Source of the DNA: Candidatus Hecatella orcuttiae
Lineage (GTDB): Archaea; Thermoproteota; Bathyarchaeia; Hecatellales; Hecatellaceae
Reading direction: 5' to 3'
Length of the DNA: 64,000 nucleotides
Assembly (NCBI GenBank): GCA_002011035.2
Contig: MTLY02000001.1
Span: 437,342-501,341 of the forward strand
This document shows, piece by piece, positions 17,811-26,063 of the stretch. Each line of letters starts with the position of its first letter. Within the stretch, counting starts at the first letter, position 1. Both the position numbers and the translations under genes were made by a program. The notes below the pieces were generated by a model. The model saw only the letters and a program-made list of their open reading frames with translations. It searched no databases and had not been told where the DNA came from.

Positions 17811-18590
17811 TTGGGTGAACTTCTCCCTCTGGAGGAGGTGAAGCTTGAACACCACGGACTACTTCTCTGCTATCCAGCTCCAGAGCGGAAGGAATTCGAA
17901 AAGCGCCTCCGAGAGCTGGAAAAACTGGGCATCCGGTGCTTAGAGCTGGCGGGAAGCAAGAGGGTTCACCCCTTCTCCATCCTTGGGAAAGGCTACTCCA
18001 GCCTAGTGGTCGCGGCGGTGAGAAGGGATGGACTGCGGTGTGCGCTTAAAATTCGCAGACTGGACTCCGGAAAGCCTGACCTCGGCCATGAAGCCACCAT
18101 GCACTCCGCAGCCAACAGGGTGGGAGTCGGACCCCGCCTCTACGGTTTCACGGAAAACATCCTCTCCATGGAGCTGGTGGAAGGCGTACACCTGCCGGAG
18201 TGGCTCACCGCTGTGGAGGAGAAGGGAAAGCGGGATGCGGTGAAAAAAGTCTTGAAAGAAACCCTCACCCAGTGCCGCAGCCTAGATAAGGCTGGGCTGG
18301 ACCACGGGGAGCTGAGCCTAGCCTCCAAGCACATCCTCATCAGCCGGGAGGATAGGCCGTACCTCATCGACTTTGAGAAATCCAGCCTAAGGCGGAGGCC
18401 TGCCAACGTCACGGCTCTCTGCCACTTCCTCTTCCTCGGAGGCGCCACAGCCGAGCGGATAGCCGCACTGATGGGGCGGATAAGCCGGGAGGCTCTCCGC
18501 GAGCTGCTGAGACGGTACAAGGCTGAGCTTGACGACGGAGCCTTTGAAAAGCTTCTCTCCGCCCTGTTTCCCAGGTCGGTTTTTTCGTAG
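17811..18590 (+). CDS. Archaeal Ser/Thr protein kinase, RIO/Bud32-like
   Basis: A 259-residue minimal protein kinase. It has a glycine loop (LGKGYSSLVV), a lysine strand (CALKIRRL), a catalytic loop DHGELSLASKHILI and a metal-binding DFEKSS in place of DFG. This set matches the small archaeal kinases related to RIO and Bud32 but lacks typical Bud32 context. The substrate is unknown. The TTG start is 20 bases after mtrH, so the two could be co-transcribed. Confidence 0.75.
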   Translation: MGELLPLEEVKLEHHGLLLCYPAPERKEFEKRLRELEKLGIRCLELAGSKRVHPFSILGKGYSSLVVAAVRRDGLRCALKIRRLDSGKPDLGHEATMHSAANRVGVGPRLYGFTENILSMELVEGVHLPEWLTAVEEKGKRDAVKKVLKETLTQCRSLDKAGLDHGELSLASKHILISREDRPYLIDFEKSSLRRRPANVTALCHFLFLGGATAERIAALMGRISREALRELLRRYKAELDDGAFEKLLSALFPRSVFS

Positions 18591-18638
18591 TTCAATTTAT
18601 ATCCTCCCACCGCCCCGTAGTTTACGGGGGGCAGCCCT

Positions 18639-18962
18639 TTGGTTGAGGAGCTGATGTATTTTAAGCTGAAGACCTTGGAAGACATGGTGAAGCTGGTAGC
18701 CTTCTCCCCGGCGCCCATGCTCCAGCATACGGTGGTGGAGGGTAGGCAGGTCTATTTTATTCAAAGCTTCTCCATTGTAGGTAAGCCCTTGGTCTACTAC
18801 CTGGAAAGGGATGAGAAGCTTGAGAGTAAATACGTCGTCTACAACCGGTTTAACGACACCATATCCTTCAGCGACAAGCCCGGCTCCGACGGGCAGTCTG
18901 TCTACATACCCATCATCGAGATAGAGAAAACAAACCTGCTGGACATCATAGGCCGAAGGTGA
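18639..18962 (+). CDS. Unrecognised protein, 107 residues
   Basis: I do not recognise the family. The protein is predicted to be soluble with alternating strands (HTVVEGRQVYFIQSFSIVG, LVYYLERDEKL, YIPIIEIE) and no cysteine motif. The TTG start at 18639 follows a GGGGGG stretch; ATG at 18654 is an alternative. It lies after the kinase on the same strand and is convergent with the next gene. Confidence 0.55.
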   Translation: MVEELMYFKLKTLEDMVKLVAFSPAPMLQHTVVEGRQVYFIQSFSIVGKPLVYYLERDEKLESKYVVYNRFNDTISFSDKPGSDGQSVYIPIIEIEKTNLLDIIGRR

Positions 18963-18977
18963 AGGTGAGGGAAAAGC

Positions 18978-19421
18978 CTACATTTCCTCCACCGACACAG
19001 CTGCCTTCCAGTTTTCCTCGAACTTCACCGTCACCTTGAGAACCTTGAAGCCCAGAGCCTTTTCGGAGGCATAGTTTTCCTGCCCTCCGGTTTTCTGTTG
19101 GTTCTCCCCCTCAGCAATCTTCACCGTGGCTAGGTAGAATTCTCCTTCCCGGGTGCAGAAGAAACTCCAGCTGGGACGTCGGAGGGATTGAAGGTAAGCT
19201 TTCTGGCGGTCGCTGAGCCCGTAGAAGCGGATGTCGTGGGCGGGCATGAAGTAGCCTCGCTTCATTCCGGAGGGGTCCAGAAGCTTGTCTGTGAAAGGCC
19301 TGTAACACTTCAGACCTATCTTTTTCAGGGCCCAGTAGGCTAGGACTTCTCCCACATCCCCCGTCAGCTCAGCGTCTTCCTCCACGGTTATCTTCACTTT
19401 TTCGGAAAGCGTTTCCACCAC
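18978..19421 (-). CDS. Unrecognised protein, 147 residues
   Basis: No family is recognised. The first half (LTGDVGEVLAYWALKKIGLKCYRPF) looks like the start of a small nuclease-type fold, where E and a later D-I-R-F strand could bind metal, and the C-terminal part has long strands (FKVLKVTVKF). This nuclease idea is weak. It is divergent from the secreted protease gene; a pyrimidine-rich 108-base gap separates them. Confidence 0.5.
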   Translation of the reverse strand: MVETLSEKVKITVEEDAELTGDVGEVLAYWALKKIGLKCYRPFTDKLLDPSGMKRGYFMPAHDIRFYGLSDRQKAYLQSLRRPSWSFFCTREGEFYLATVKIAEGENQQKTGGQENYASEKALGFKVLKVTVKFEENWKAAVSVEEM

Positions 19422-19529
19422 CCGGAAACAGATAAACTAATTCGCCCCTCTCCTTTAAAGGTTCATCACCCCTCTTTTTATGCCAGAGAAGCGATACTCA
19501 TATTACTTCTAGGGGAGAAGCTGGAAGGG

Positions 19530-21302
19530 ATGCGCCTTAAACATTCAGGTTTGCTCCTAACCTTAACCATCTTGCTGAGCCTGCTTTCAGCCCTCCCATC
19601 CGTTTCCGCCAATGCAAAAGGCGAAACCGTATCCCTCCAGCTGAGCGCTGCTCCTATGATGGTCAACATCGGCGAGGGGGTTCAGGTGGAGGGTGAAACC
19701 ACGCCTCCGCTAGACGGAACCCTCATCCTCATTCCCTACAAGGGCGCCTTTGCTCCCGAAATCTTGAGGGACATCCCGGTGGTGGAAGGCACTGTCTCCC
19801 TCGTATGGACTCCCAAAGAAGCCGGCCGCTACATGCTTGTAGCCATGTTCGTCCCTGAGGACTCCCGCTATCCCCCTGCCTTCGCAGCCGTCAAGAGCAT
19901 CATTGTGAAAGACGTCCACATAGTCCTAACTGCGGAGAAAACCTTCTACAACACCGGGGAGACCGTGGGCCTGTCGGTCGCGGTTACGAGGAAAACCGAC
20001 GGCAGACCTGTCCCTTACGCCAAGGTGCAGCTCAGCTTCGCAGACAGGACGCTGGAAGCCTCCGCCGACCGGCAGGGAAGTCTGTCCCTCAGCCTGACCT
20101 TTCCTGAGGATGCCTTCGGCGAGTACACCATCACCGCTGAACATCCGCCAGCCCAGGCTGCCGTGAAGATTCACATAGGACAGGACGTGATAGTCCAAAG
20201 GGTTGAGCTCATCCGAGGGCTTCCCTTTGACGGGGAGTTCTCGGCGAAAAGCATCAGCAGAGCCGAGTACGGGGAAACCTTCAAGAGCGCCTTGGAAGAA
20301 GTGCCACCGCAAGAATGGGAACTGGCACAGCAGGAGTATGAAGCCCTCTACATCCTCACCGAGGAGGAAAACATCAAGGCTGTGACTGAATCCTTCTTCT
20401 CAGGGGCTGTAAGCGGATACTACGACGTGGAAGGAGACGAAATAGTGCTGGTGGGCGAGGCCATCGTCGACGAGGAAACCCTAGTCCACGAGCTTGTCCA
20501 TCTTCTCCAAGACCGACACTTCCCGGAAATATTCGAATTCACCTCAAAGCTAACTGACAGCTCCTTCGCGGTAGACGCCTTGATTGAGGGAGACGCAGAG
20601 CTGGTGAGGGAGCTGTACGAAGCCCGATGGGGTTTCCCGCCTGTGGACGGGGGTGCGGCCGCGGCGGCTGACGGTGTGCCTTGGGGCTTCAGGCTGATCC
20701 AGTATTTCCCATACATTGAGGGTTTAAACTTCGTCCGGGAGCTTTGGATGCAGGGCGGCTGGGAGGCTGTTGACCAAGCCTACGCAGACCCGCCAAAAAG
20801 CACAGAGCAGATAATCCACCCGGAAAAATACGGCGTCGACACGCCTGTGAACGTCACCCTCCCTGACCTAAGCCTAGAAGAGTGGGAGGTCCTTGGAAAC
20901 GACACCCTGGGGGAGTTCGCCCTGTTTATCATGTTCTGGAATCAGGGCATCGTCCCCATCGGGGTGAAGGGCGACAGCTACACCTACTCAGCCAGCGTAT
21001 CCGAGGGCTGGGACGGGGACCTGATGGTGGTGTACAAGAAAAGTGAAAGCTACGGCTACGTGTGGAGAATCGCATGGGACAGCGAAGCCGACGCGGAGGA
21101 GTTCGTCGACGGATACGAATGGATGCTGTGGCGTATGGGCGCGGCGAAGGTGGAGGGCGTCTGGGAAATCGACTCCAACGACTACGTTCAAATCCTCCGG
21201 GAAGGCGGCACCGTCACCATCATAAATGCGCCAAGCTTGGAAGAACTAGGTGAAATTTGGGCTCTGAGCATGGAGTCGGAGAAACCGGAAACAGAAATCT
21301 GA
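19530..21302 (+). CDS. Secreted gluzincin-type metalloprotease with Ig-like domains
   Basis: A 590-residue exported protein. Residues 1-27 form a signal peptide (GLLLTLTILLSLLSALPSVSA). Residues 30-215 contain two beta-sandwich repeats with APMMVNIGEGVQVEGET and TAEKTFYNTGETVGLSV. The catalytic part has HELVHLLQDRH near residue 319 (zinc motif H-E-x-x-H) and ALIEGDAELV about 35 residues later, whose Glu is a likely third zinc ligand. No membrane anchor is seen at the C-terminus. It would act outside the cell on proteins or peptides. ThiL follows after 10 bases but is functionally unrelated. Confidence 0.75.
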   Translation: MRLKHSGLLLTLTILLSLLSALPSVSANAKGETVSLQLSAAPMMVNIGEGVQVEGETTPPLDGTLILIPYKGAFAPEILRDIPVVEGTVSLVWTPKEAGRYMLVAMFVPEDSRYPPAFAAVKSIIVKDVHIVLTAEKTFYNTGETVGLSVAVTRKTDGRPVPYAKVQLSFADRTLEASADRQGSLSLSLTFPEDAFGEYTITAEHPPAQAAVKIHIGQDVIVQRVELIRGLPFDGEFSAKSISRAEYGETFKSALEEVPPQEWELAQQEYEALYILTEEENIKAVTESFFSGAVSGYYDVEGDEIVLVGEAIVDEETLVHELVHLLQDRHFPEIFEFTSKLTDSSFAVDALIEGDAELVRELYEARWGFPPVDGGAAAAADGVPWGFRLIQYFPYIEGLNFVRELWMQGGWEAVDQAYADPPKSTEQIIHPEKYGVDTPVNVTLPDLSLEEWEVLGNDTLGEFALFIMFWNQGIVPIGVKGDSYTYSASVSEGWDGDLMVVYKKSESYGYVWRIAWDSEADAEEFVDGYEWMLWRMGAAKVEGVWEIDSNDYVQILREGGTVTIINAPSLEELGEIWALSMESEKPETEI

Positions 21303-21312
21303 GGTCGGAGTC

Positions 21313-22305
21313 TTGACAGCCGAGAAAACCTTGGGGGAAAGAGAAATCATCCAGCTACTCCTAGAAAAGTTTCAGCCCAGCCCTATGCCCATTCCCAGCG
21401 GGGACGACGTTTCAGCCGTGGACCTAGGAGGCGGAAGACTCGCCGTCTTAAAAGTAGACATGCTGGTGGGGAAAACCGACATGCCCCCAGGCATGACCGC
21501 CTATCAAGCAGCCAGGAAGGCGGTGGTCATGGCCGTCAGCGACTTCGCCGCCAAGGGCGTCCGCCCCAGAGCCGCCCTAGTGGGCTTAGGGCTGCCGAGG
21601 TATGGCAGCCGGAAGGTGAAAAGCCTAGCCGAAGGCCTCAGGGATGCAGCCCGCCAATACGGCCTCAGCCTCATCGGAGGGGACACCAACGAGGCTGGGG
21701 ACCTTGTCATCACCGTGGCCGCCCTAGGGTTCTGCGGGAAAGGCCGGCTTCTCCTCCGGGGAGGAGCCAAGCCCGGGGACCTCCTAGCGGTCACAGGCCC
21801 CTTCGGCAGGACTGCTGCGGGGTTGAAGATTCTCCTAGAAAACCTGAAGGCCCCCGGCAACCTCAGGGAGAAGCTTCTCCGCCCCGTTTTCACTCCTGAG
21901 GCAAGGCTTCAGGTGGGGCTTAGGCTTCGGAGGCTAGGTGCCACCGCGGCCATCGACTCCAGCGACGGCTTGGCTTGGAGCCTCCGAGAACTGGCCGTGG
22001 CAAGCGGTGTGGGCTTCAGCGTCCACCGGCTTCCCTTGGCTCCGGAGGCCAAGGCCTTCGCCGACCTCCACCGGCTGGACCCTTTTGACTTGACGTTCTA
22101 CGGGGGAGAGGAGTACGAGCTGGTGGTGACGTTGGACCCTCGGAGATTTCGGAGAGGCTGGGAAAAACGCTGGGGGTTGCAAGTCATAGGGCGGGCGGTG
22201 GAACAGGGCGGACTGGTCTTCGAGGAGAAAGATGTTAGGAGGACCATTCAGCCTCGAGGCTGGGAGCATTTTAAAGCTAGAAGACGGGGAAGGAAGCTAG
22301 CATGA
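21313..22305 (+). CDS. thiL: Thiamine-monophosphate kinase
   Basis: A 330-residue member of the AIR synthase/ThiL family that phosphorylates thiamine monophosphate to the diphosphate. GDDVSAV, KVDMLVG, AVSDFAAKGVRPRAAL, GGDTNEAGD and IDSSDGLAWSL appear in the expected order and carry the Asp residues that bind Mg-ATP. The TTG start is 10 bases after the protease gene. The ATGA overlap with the next gene indicates an operon. Confidence 0.88.
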   Translation: MTAEKTLGEREIIQLLLEKFQPSPMPIPSGDDVSAVDLGGGRLAVLKVDMLVGKTDMPPGMTAYQAARKAVVMAVSDFAAKGVRPRAALVGLGLPRYGSRKVKSLAEGLRDAARQYGLSLIGGDTNEAGDLVITVAALGFCGKGRLLLRGGAKPGDLLAVTGPFGRTAAGLKILLENLKAPGNLREKLLRPVFTPEARLQVGLRLRRLGATAAIDSSDGLAWSLRELAVASGVGFSVHRLPLAPEAKAFADLHRLDPFDLTFYGGEEYELVVTLDPRRFRRGWEKRWGLQVIGRAVEQGGLVFEEKDVRRTIQPRGWEHFKARRRGRKLA

Positions 22306-23039
22306 GCCGCCTGTTGGAGGAGATGAACTGGAAGGAGCTAGAAAAGGCCCTCAGAGAAACCAAGACGGTCATTGTTCCTTGCGGCTCCACCGAGGAGCAC
22401 GGCTACCATCTCCCTCTCTCCACCGACACACTGATAGCCTGCGAGATAGCCCGCCGGACGGCAGAACGGGTCAACGTCCTCGTAGCTCCGCCCATAAACT
22501 ACGGAGTATGCCGGAGCACGGGGTCGTTCCCCGGCACCCTGACCATCAGCCTAGACGCCTTGAGGGCGCTGGTGGAGGAAATCTGCGAAAGCCTCCACGC
22601 CCACGGCTTCCGCAACATCATCCTCCTCCCCGGCCACCTGGGCGCCGCCCAGATGGTGGGGCTGGAGCTGGCAGCCCAGAAGCTCGTAGAGAAGCATCAG
22701 GACCTCTCCATGGCTGTTGTGAGGTGGGAGGAGGCGATCAAAAAACTGACTGGAACAGTCCTAAAGGACCCACGGGACGGCCACGCGGGGGAGGCTGAGA
22801 CATCCCTCATGCTGGCCCTCAAACCTGAACTCGTCAGGATGGAGAAGACAGTCGACGAGCATCCCCGTTTCCCAGAACATTTGGTGGTCGCGAAGCCTGG
22901 AGACTATCTCAAGTCCGGGGTGATGGGCTCCCCCACCAAGGCCTCGAGAGAGAAGGGTGAAAAAATCTTGGAAGCCCTCGTCCGAGAGGTGGAGGAGCTG
23001 GTGAAAAGGATGGAGAAGAGAAGACAGCATCGAAAATAA
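22302..23039 (+). CDS. Creatininase-family amidohydrolase, possibly ArfB
   Basis: A 245-residue metal-dependent hydrolase. PCGSTEEHGYHLPLSTD and LPGHLGAAQM, with GHAGEAETS further on, supply the metal-binding Glu, His and Asp residues of the family. In archaea a member of this family, ArfB, removes the formyl group from a pyrimidine intermediate of riboflavin and F420 synthesis. That role would fit a genome with tetrahydromethanopterin enzymes, but is not proved by sequence alone. It overlaps thiL by 4 bases. Confidence 0.75.
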   Translation: MSRLLEEMNWKELEKALRETKTVIVPCGSTEEHGYHLPLSTDTLIACEIARRTAERVNVLVAPPINYGVCRSTGSFPGTLTISLDALRALVEEICESLHAHGFRNIILLPGHLGAAQMVGLELAAQKLVEKHQDLSMAVVRWEEAIKKLTGTVLKDPRDGHAGEAETSLMLALKPELVRMEKTVDEHPRFPEHLVVAKPGDYLKSGVMGSPTKASREKGEKILEALVREVEELVKRMEKRRQHRK

Positions 23040-23136
23040 GCAACTTGCTCTCATGCATGGGGGACCGGGGATCCCCTAAGGCTTATCTCACCATGGGGTA
23101 TTTCCGCACACTATATTTTCTACCTGTCTGAAAAAC

Positions 23137-23727
23137 TCATTTTCCAAGTTCATTTTCAAGTTTTTCGACAAGCCGCAGATAGCGCTGGTGCAGGTTCACT
23201 CCGATTTTTTTCTCCGCTTCCTCAAATCTTCTCCGCAGCTGCTTTTTCTCAGCGTCGGGGATGAGGCGGTCGGCGACGGGGAAGATGAAGCTGTCTTCCT
23301 TGAAAATATGCTCGGTGAGAAGCCTGATGTAGCTTTGAAGGCTTTTCGCCAAGGCTTTCCTGGCAGGTGCGTCTCCTCCCTCATATTTTTGGAGACTTTT
23401 AGCCGCAGCCCGGATAAGCCGGCGTCCTTCTTCATGCTCTGAAAGCATAACTCCGATCTCCGCGGAGGGCATGACACCTATGTGCCCCACCGCCTCCACG
23501 GCGGAAAACCCGTGCTCCTGGAGGGCTGAGAACAGTACGTCCTCCTCCTTACCATGATGGCAGCGGTCGGCGAAAGTTCTGAGAAAGTCTAACGCATCCT
23601 TTAAAAGGGACGGCTGAACAGGCTCTCCCTCACTCAGCCTAGCAGCGGCTTTCTTCAACACCTCCAGCATCCTCTCTATGACCCGGTGCTCCTCCTCCAG
23701 AACCTCAACCAAAGATGAACCCGCCAA
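23137..23727 (-). CDS. Hemerythrin-domain protein
   Basis: A 196-residue four-helix protein. The di-iron ligands are visible as EEEHRVIERM, DRCHHGKEEDVLF, EHEEGRRLI and TEHIFKEDSFIFP. Such proteins bind O2 or NO, or sense oxidants and iron. The start is TTG. It shares its helix pattern with the hemerythrin protein at 24,641, and the cysteine-rich regulator lies between them, so all three probably answer the same stress. Confidence 0.85.
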   Translation of the reverse strand: MAGSSLVEVLEEEHRVIERMLEVLKKAAARLSEGEPVQPSLLKDALDFLRTFADRCHHGKEEDVLFSALQEHGFSAVEAVGHIGVMPSAEIGVMLSEHEEGRRLIRAAAKSLQKYEGGDAPARKALAKSLQSYIRLLTEHIFKEDSFIFPVADRLIPDAEKKQLRRRFEEAEKKIGVNLHQRYLRLVEKLENELGK

Positions 23728-23836
23728 GTTTCGTCCCCTATTCCTCTATTCTCATAAAGCCTTTTAACCGAACACCGCTACAGAACTGGGCTGAAGCATC
23801 GGATCACACCCGAGAGGATTCGCCTCGGTTAAGCCG

Positions 23837-24520
23837 CTATGTCCCCTTATCCAATAAAACCAGTTGACTGCAGAGATCGTCTCCTCTCACGATGCATTTT
23901 TCCAGTTTTATTCTATCAGTGTTCAAGATTCTAGCCACAGCTCCCTGATGCATCACGCAGAGTAGACCGTTTAACTCAGGGATAACGTCCCCGAAAACAC
24001 AGTTCCGGTAAGTGATGATATACTCCTCGCCGCGCTTCGAAAGGGATGTGAAAAAACCGAACTCATCGAAAAGCTTCACCATCTTCTTCAGCCGACGGCT
24101 GCCGTCTTTGGGCAGGTGAGGCAGGAAGTAGCCGGCAAGGTCTTCGGAGAGCCCCTCCATCAGCACCCTGAGAGCCTGCTTGCCGTATATTCTAGTGATT
24201 CTCCGGGTTAGCAAAGCGACGAGCACGTCGCTTTTTTTCGGAAGAATCCTCCTGCCCAGCTGGGTTAGGCGGTATTTCTTCTTCGGCCGCCCGACGGAAG
24301 ACCTGTCGAAGTATGGGGAAACGAGGCCCTCCCGCTCCAAGATGGATAGATGACGCCTGACTGCGCTTTCGTTGATACCCAGTTTCTTCTCGAGTTCAAT
24401 GGCGTTGAGATCTCCTTGGAGAAGATAGGTGAAGATCAGCTCTCGAGTCCCCTTTATTTCCACCCCTAATCTTCGGCCGTGCTCAGCAGGCTGATTTATT
24501 TGTTCAATTTTCGCTGCCAT
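23837..24520 (-). CDS. Winged-helix regulator with SufR-like cysteine sensor domain
   Basis: A 227-residue regulator. Residues 20-90 form a winged helix (NAIELEKKLGINESAVRRHLSILEREGLV and a basic RPKKKYRLT wing). The C-terminal domain holds four cysteines in the order YRNCVFGDV, LLCVMHQGA, LEKCIV and DDLCSQL, similar to the Fe-S-binding site of SufR. It could sense Fe-S state, NO or O2. The gene is divergent from the hemerythrin-DUF1858 gene, and a 7+7 palindrome lies between, its likely operator. The start is ATG. Confidence 0.75.
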   Translation of the reverse strand: MAAKIEQINQPAEHGRRLGVEIKGTRELIFTYLLQGDLNAIELEKKLGINESAVRRHLSILEREGLVSPYFDRSSVGRPKKKYRLTQLGRRILPKKSDVLVALLTRRITRIYGKQALRVLMEGLSEDLAGYFLPHLPKDGSRRLKKMVKLFDEFGFFTSLSKRGEEYIITYRNCVFGDVIPELNGLLCVMHQGAVARILNTDRIKLEKCIVRGDDLCSQLVLLDKGT

Positions 24521-24568
24521 GATGTTCCCTCAGGATGCTAGAGGCTGACTGTATTGTTTAACGGAGGT

Positions 24569-24604
24569 AAATATTTATATAGTTTACTCACAAAATAGTG
24601 AGTA
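24569..24604 (+). promoter_or_regulatory. TATA box and palindromic operator of the hemerythrin operon
   Basis: A TATA tract (AAATATTTATATAG, from 24569) is followed at once by a perfect inverted repeat, TACTCAC-aaaata-GTGAGTA, at 24585-24604. The palindrome covers the expected transcription start and lies 36 bases before the ATG at 24641. The divergent SufR-like regulator is the obvious candidate to bind it; this is inference from position. Confidence 0.6.
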
Positions 24605-24640
24605 TATCTTTCACCCTCATCGTCGAAACGGGTCCCCACC

Positions 24641-25420
24641 ATGGACGAATATCTGAACATGGAGGTCAAGGAGGTTATCTCAAAATTTCCCGAGGCAGCG
24701 CGAGTGCTGGACGAATACAACATCGGATGCACCGTCTGCAACGCAGGGTCTTGCCTCCTAAAGGACATCGTGGAAATACACAGTCTATCTTCGGATGAAG
24801 AGCAAGAGCTGATGGCCAAACTTGCCAGAGTGGTCTATCCAGGCCGGGATGTGAAGGTGCTTGAGGTTGGAAGAAAACCTAAAGCTAAACCTGAGAGGGT
24901 GAAGTATTCCCCGCCCTTGAAAAAACTGGTGGACGAGCATTTGCTGATAAAAAGGTGGATAGCGCTGATACCCAAGCTGGCTGAAAGCTTGGACGTTAAC
25001 ACAGAAGAGGGGAGACAATTGGTCCTTCAAGGAGTTGATTTTATCCGCACCTATGCAGACCGGTATCACCACGCCAAGGAGGAGGAAGTTCTCTTCAAGT
25101 ACTTTGACGAAAACCTAGAAATCCTCAAGACCATGCACGCCGACCATGAAAAGGCGAGAAGCCATGTGAGGAGCATCCTTCAAGCTGTGGAGGAAAAAAA
25201 TGGAGAAGCCGTCAAGGAGCATCTAAACGCCTACAGGGAGTTGCTGACAGAGCACATCAAAAAAGAAGATGAGATCCTCTACCCTTGGATGGACAGGGGA
25301 CTCTCCCTAACTCAAGTGGGAGAGCTGTTTTCAAGATTCAACGAGTTGGAGGAGCAGTTTCAAACTGTCCCTGAAAAATATGAAGAGTTCATCCGAAAAC
25401 TGGAAGAAAAATTCAGGTAA
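24641..25420 (+). CDS. DUF1858-like domain fused to hemerythrin
   Basis: A 259-residue protein. The first 70 residues (KEVISKFPEAARVLDEYNIG, then CTVCNAGSC) match the DUF1858/ScdA N-terminal type of domain, associated with Fe-S repair and nitrosative stress. Residues 95-250 form a hemerythrin domain with VDEHLLIKRW, DRYHHAKEEEVLF, HADHEKARSHV and TEHIKKEDEILYPW, the iron ligands. It most likely binds O2 or NO and helps protect or repair Fe-S enzymes. The palindrome upstream suggests control by the divergent regulator; a half-length Fe-S-type protein follows. Confidence 0.8.
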   Translation: MDEYLNMEVKEVISKFPEAARVLDEYNIGCTVCNAGSCLLKDIVEIHSLSSDEEQELMAKLARVVYPGRDVKVLEVGRKPKAKPERVKYSPPLKKLVDEHLLIKRWIALIPKLAESLDVNTEEGRQLVLQGVDFIRTYADRYHHAKEEEVLFKYFDENLEILKTMHADHEKARSHVRSILQAVEEKNGEAVKEHLNAYRELLTEHIKKEDEILYPWMDRGLSLTQVGELFSRFNELEEQFQTVPEKYEEFIRKLEEKFR

Positions 25421-25443
25421 CAATAAGACAAGGAGGTGAAAAG

Positions 25444-25911
25444 ATGGTGTTTGAAGGCTGTCCGGGTTCGCATACATTGGATTTGAGGGAAAAAGAAACC
25501 CGAGAAACAACCCCCACAGAAAAAGTTAGGTCTCAGCTTAGACAGTGGCCGATTCAGCTACACCTGATCTCGCCCACCGCGCCCTACTATCAGGGGGCGG
25601 ATGTGCTTCTGACGGCTGACTGCGTGGCTTACGCGTTGGGTAACTTCCACACCGACTACTTGAAGGGCAAGTCCATTGCCATCGCCTGCCCTAAGCTGGA
25701 CGAAGGCCAAGATGTCTACGTGGAGAAGATTAAGTCTTGGCTGGAAGATGCTAAGATAAACACTCTCTCGGTGTTGATCATGCAGGTTCCCTGCTGCATG
25801 GGATTGGTGAACCTAGCTCAGCAGGCTGCTGAACGTTCGAAGAGAAAAGTCCCCATCAAATCCATCATCGTCGGCATACAGGGCGACATCCTCTCAGAGG
25901 AGTGGGTGTGA
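25444..25911 (+). CDS. C-terminal half of a ferredoxin-type protein, ferredoxin domain absent
   Basis: A 155-residue protein equivalent to the C-terminal part of a known ~230-residue anaerobe ferredoxin-type family. It has FEGCPGSHT, the linker SQLRQWPIQLHLI, TADCVAYALGNFH, ACPKLDE and MQVPCCMGLVNLA. Family members usually begin with two 4Fe-4S motifs; here the protein begins at the point where that domain ends. An AAGGAGGTG ribosome-binding site (25430s) supports the ATG at 25444, so the short form looks deliberate. Its cysteines could still bind a cluster. It follows the hemerythrin gene by 23 bases. Confidence 0.7.
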   Translation: MVFEGCPGSHTLDLREKETRETTPTEKVRSQLRQWPIQLHLISPTAPYYQGADVLLTADCVAYALGNFHTDYLKGKSIAIACPKLDEGQDVYVEKIKSWLEDAKINTLSVLIMQVPCCMGLVNLAQQAAERSKRKVPIKSIIVGIQGDILSEEWV

Positions 25912-26063
25912 AAGAAATTAAGAACCTGACAATCCTGGGTGAAAGCATTGTTTCAAAGCGGAGCGGAGAACGCGCCTAAAGATTTAAGTTCTTCTTAGAC
26001 GCATCCAGCAGTAAAATTTCAACCCTCTTTTCCAGCTTCCTCCACGACTCCGGGGAGTATCCC

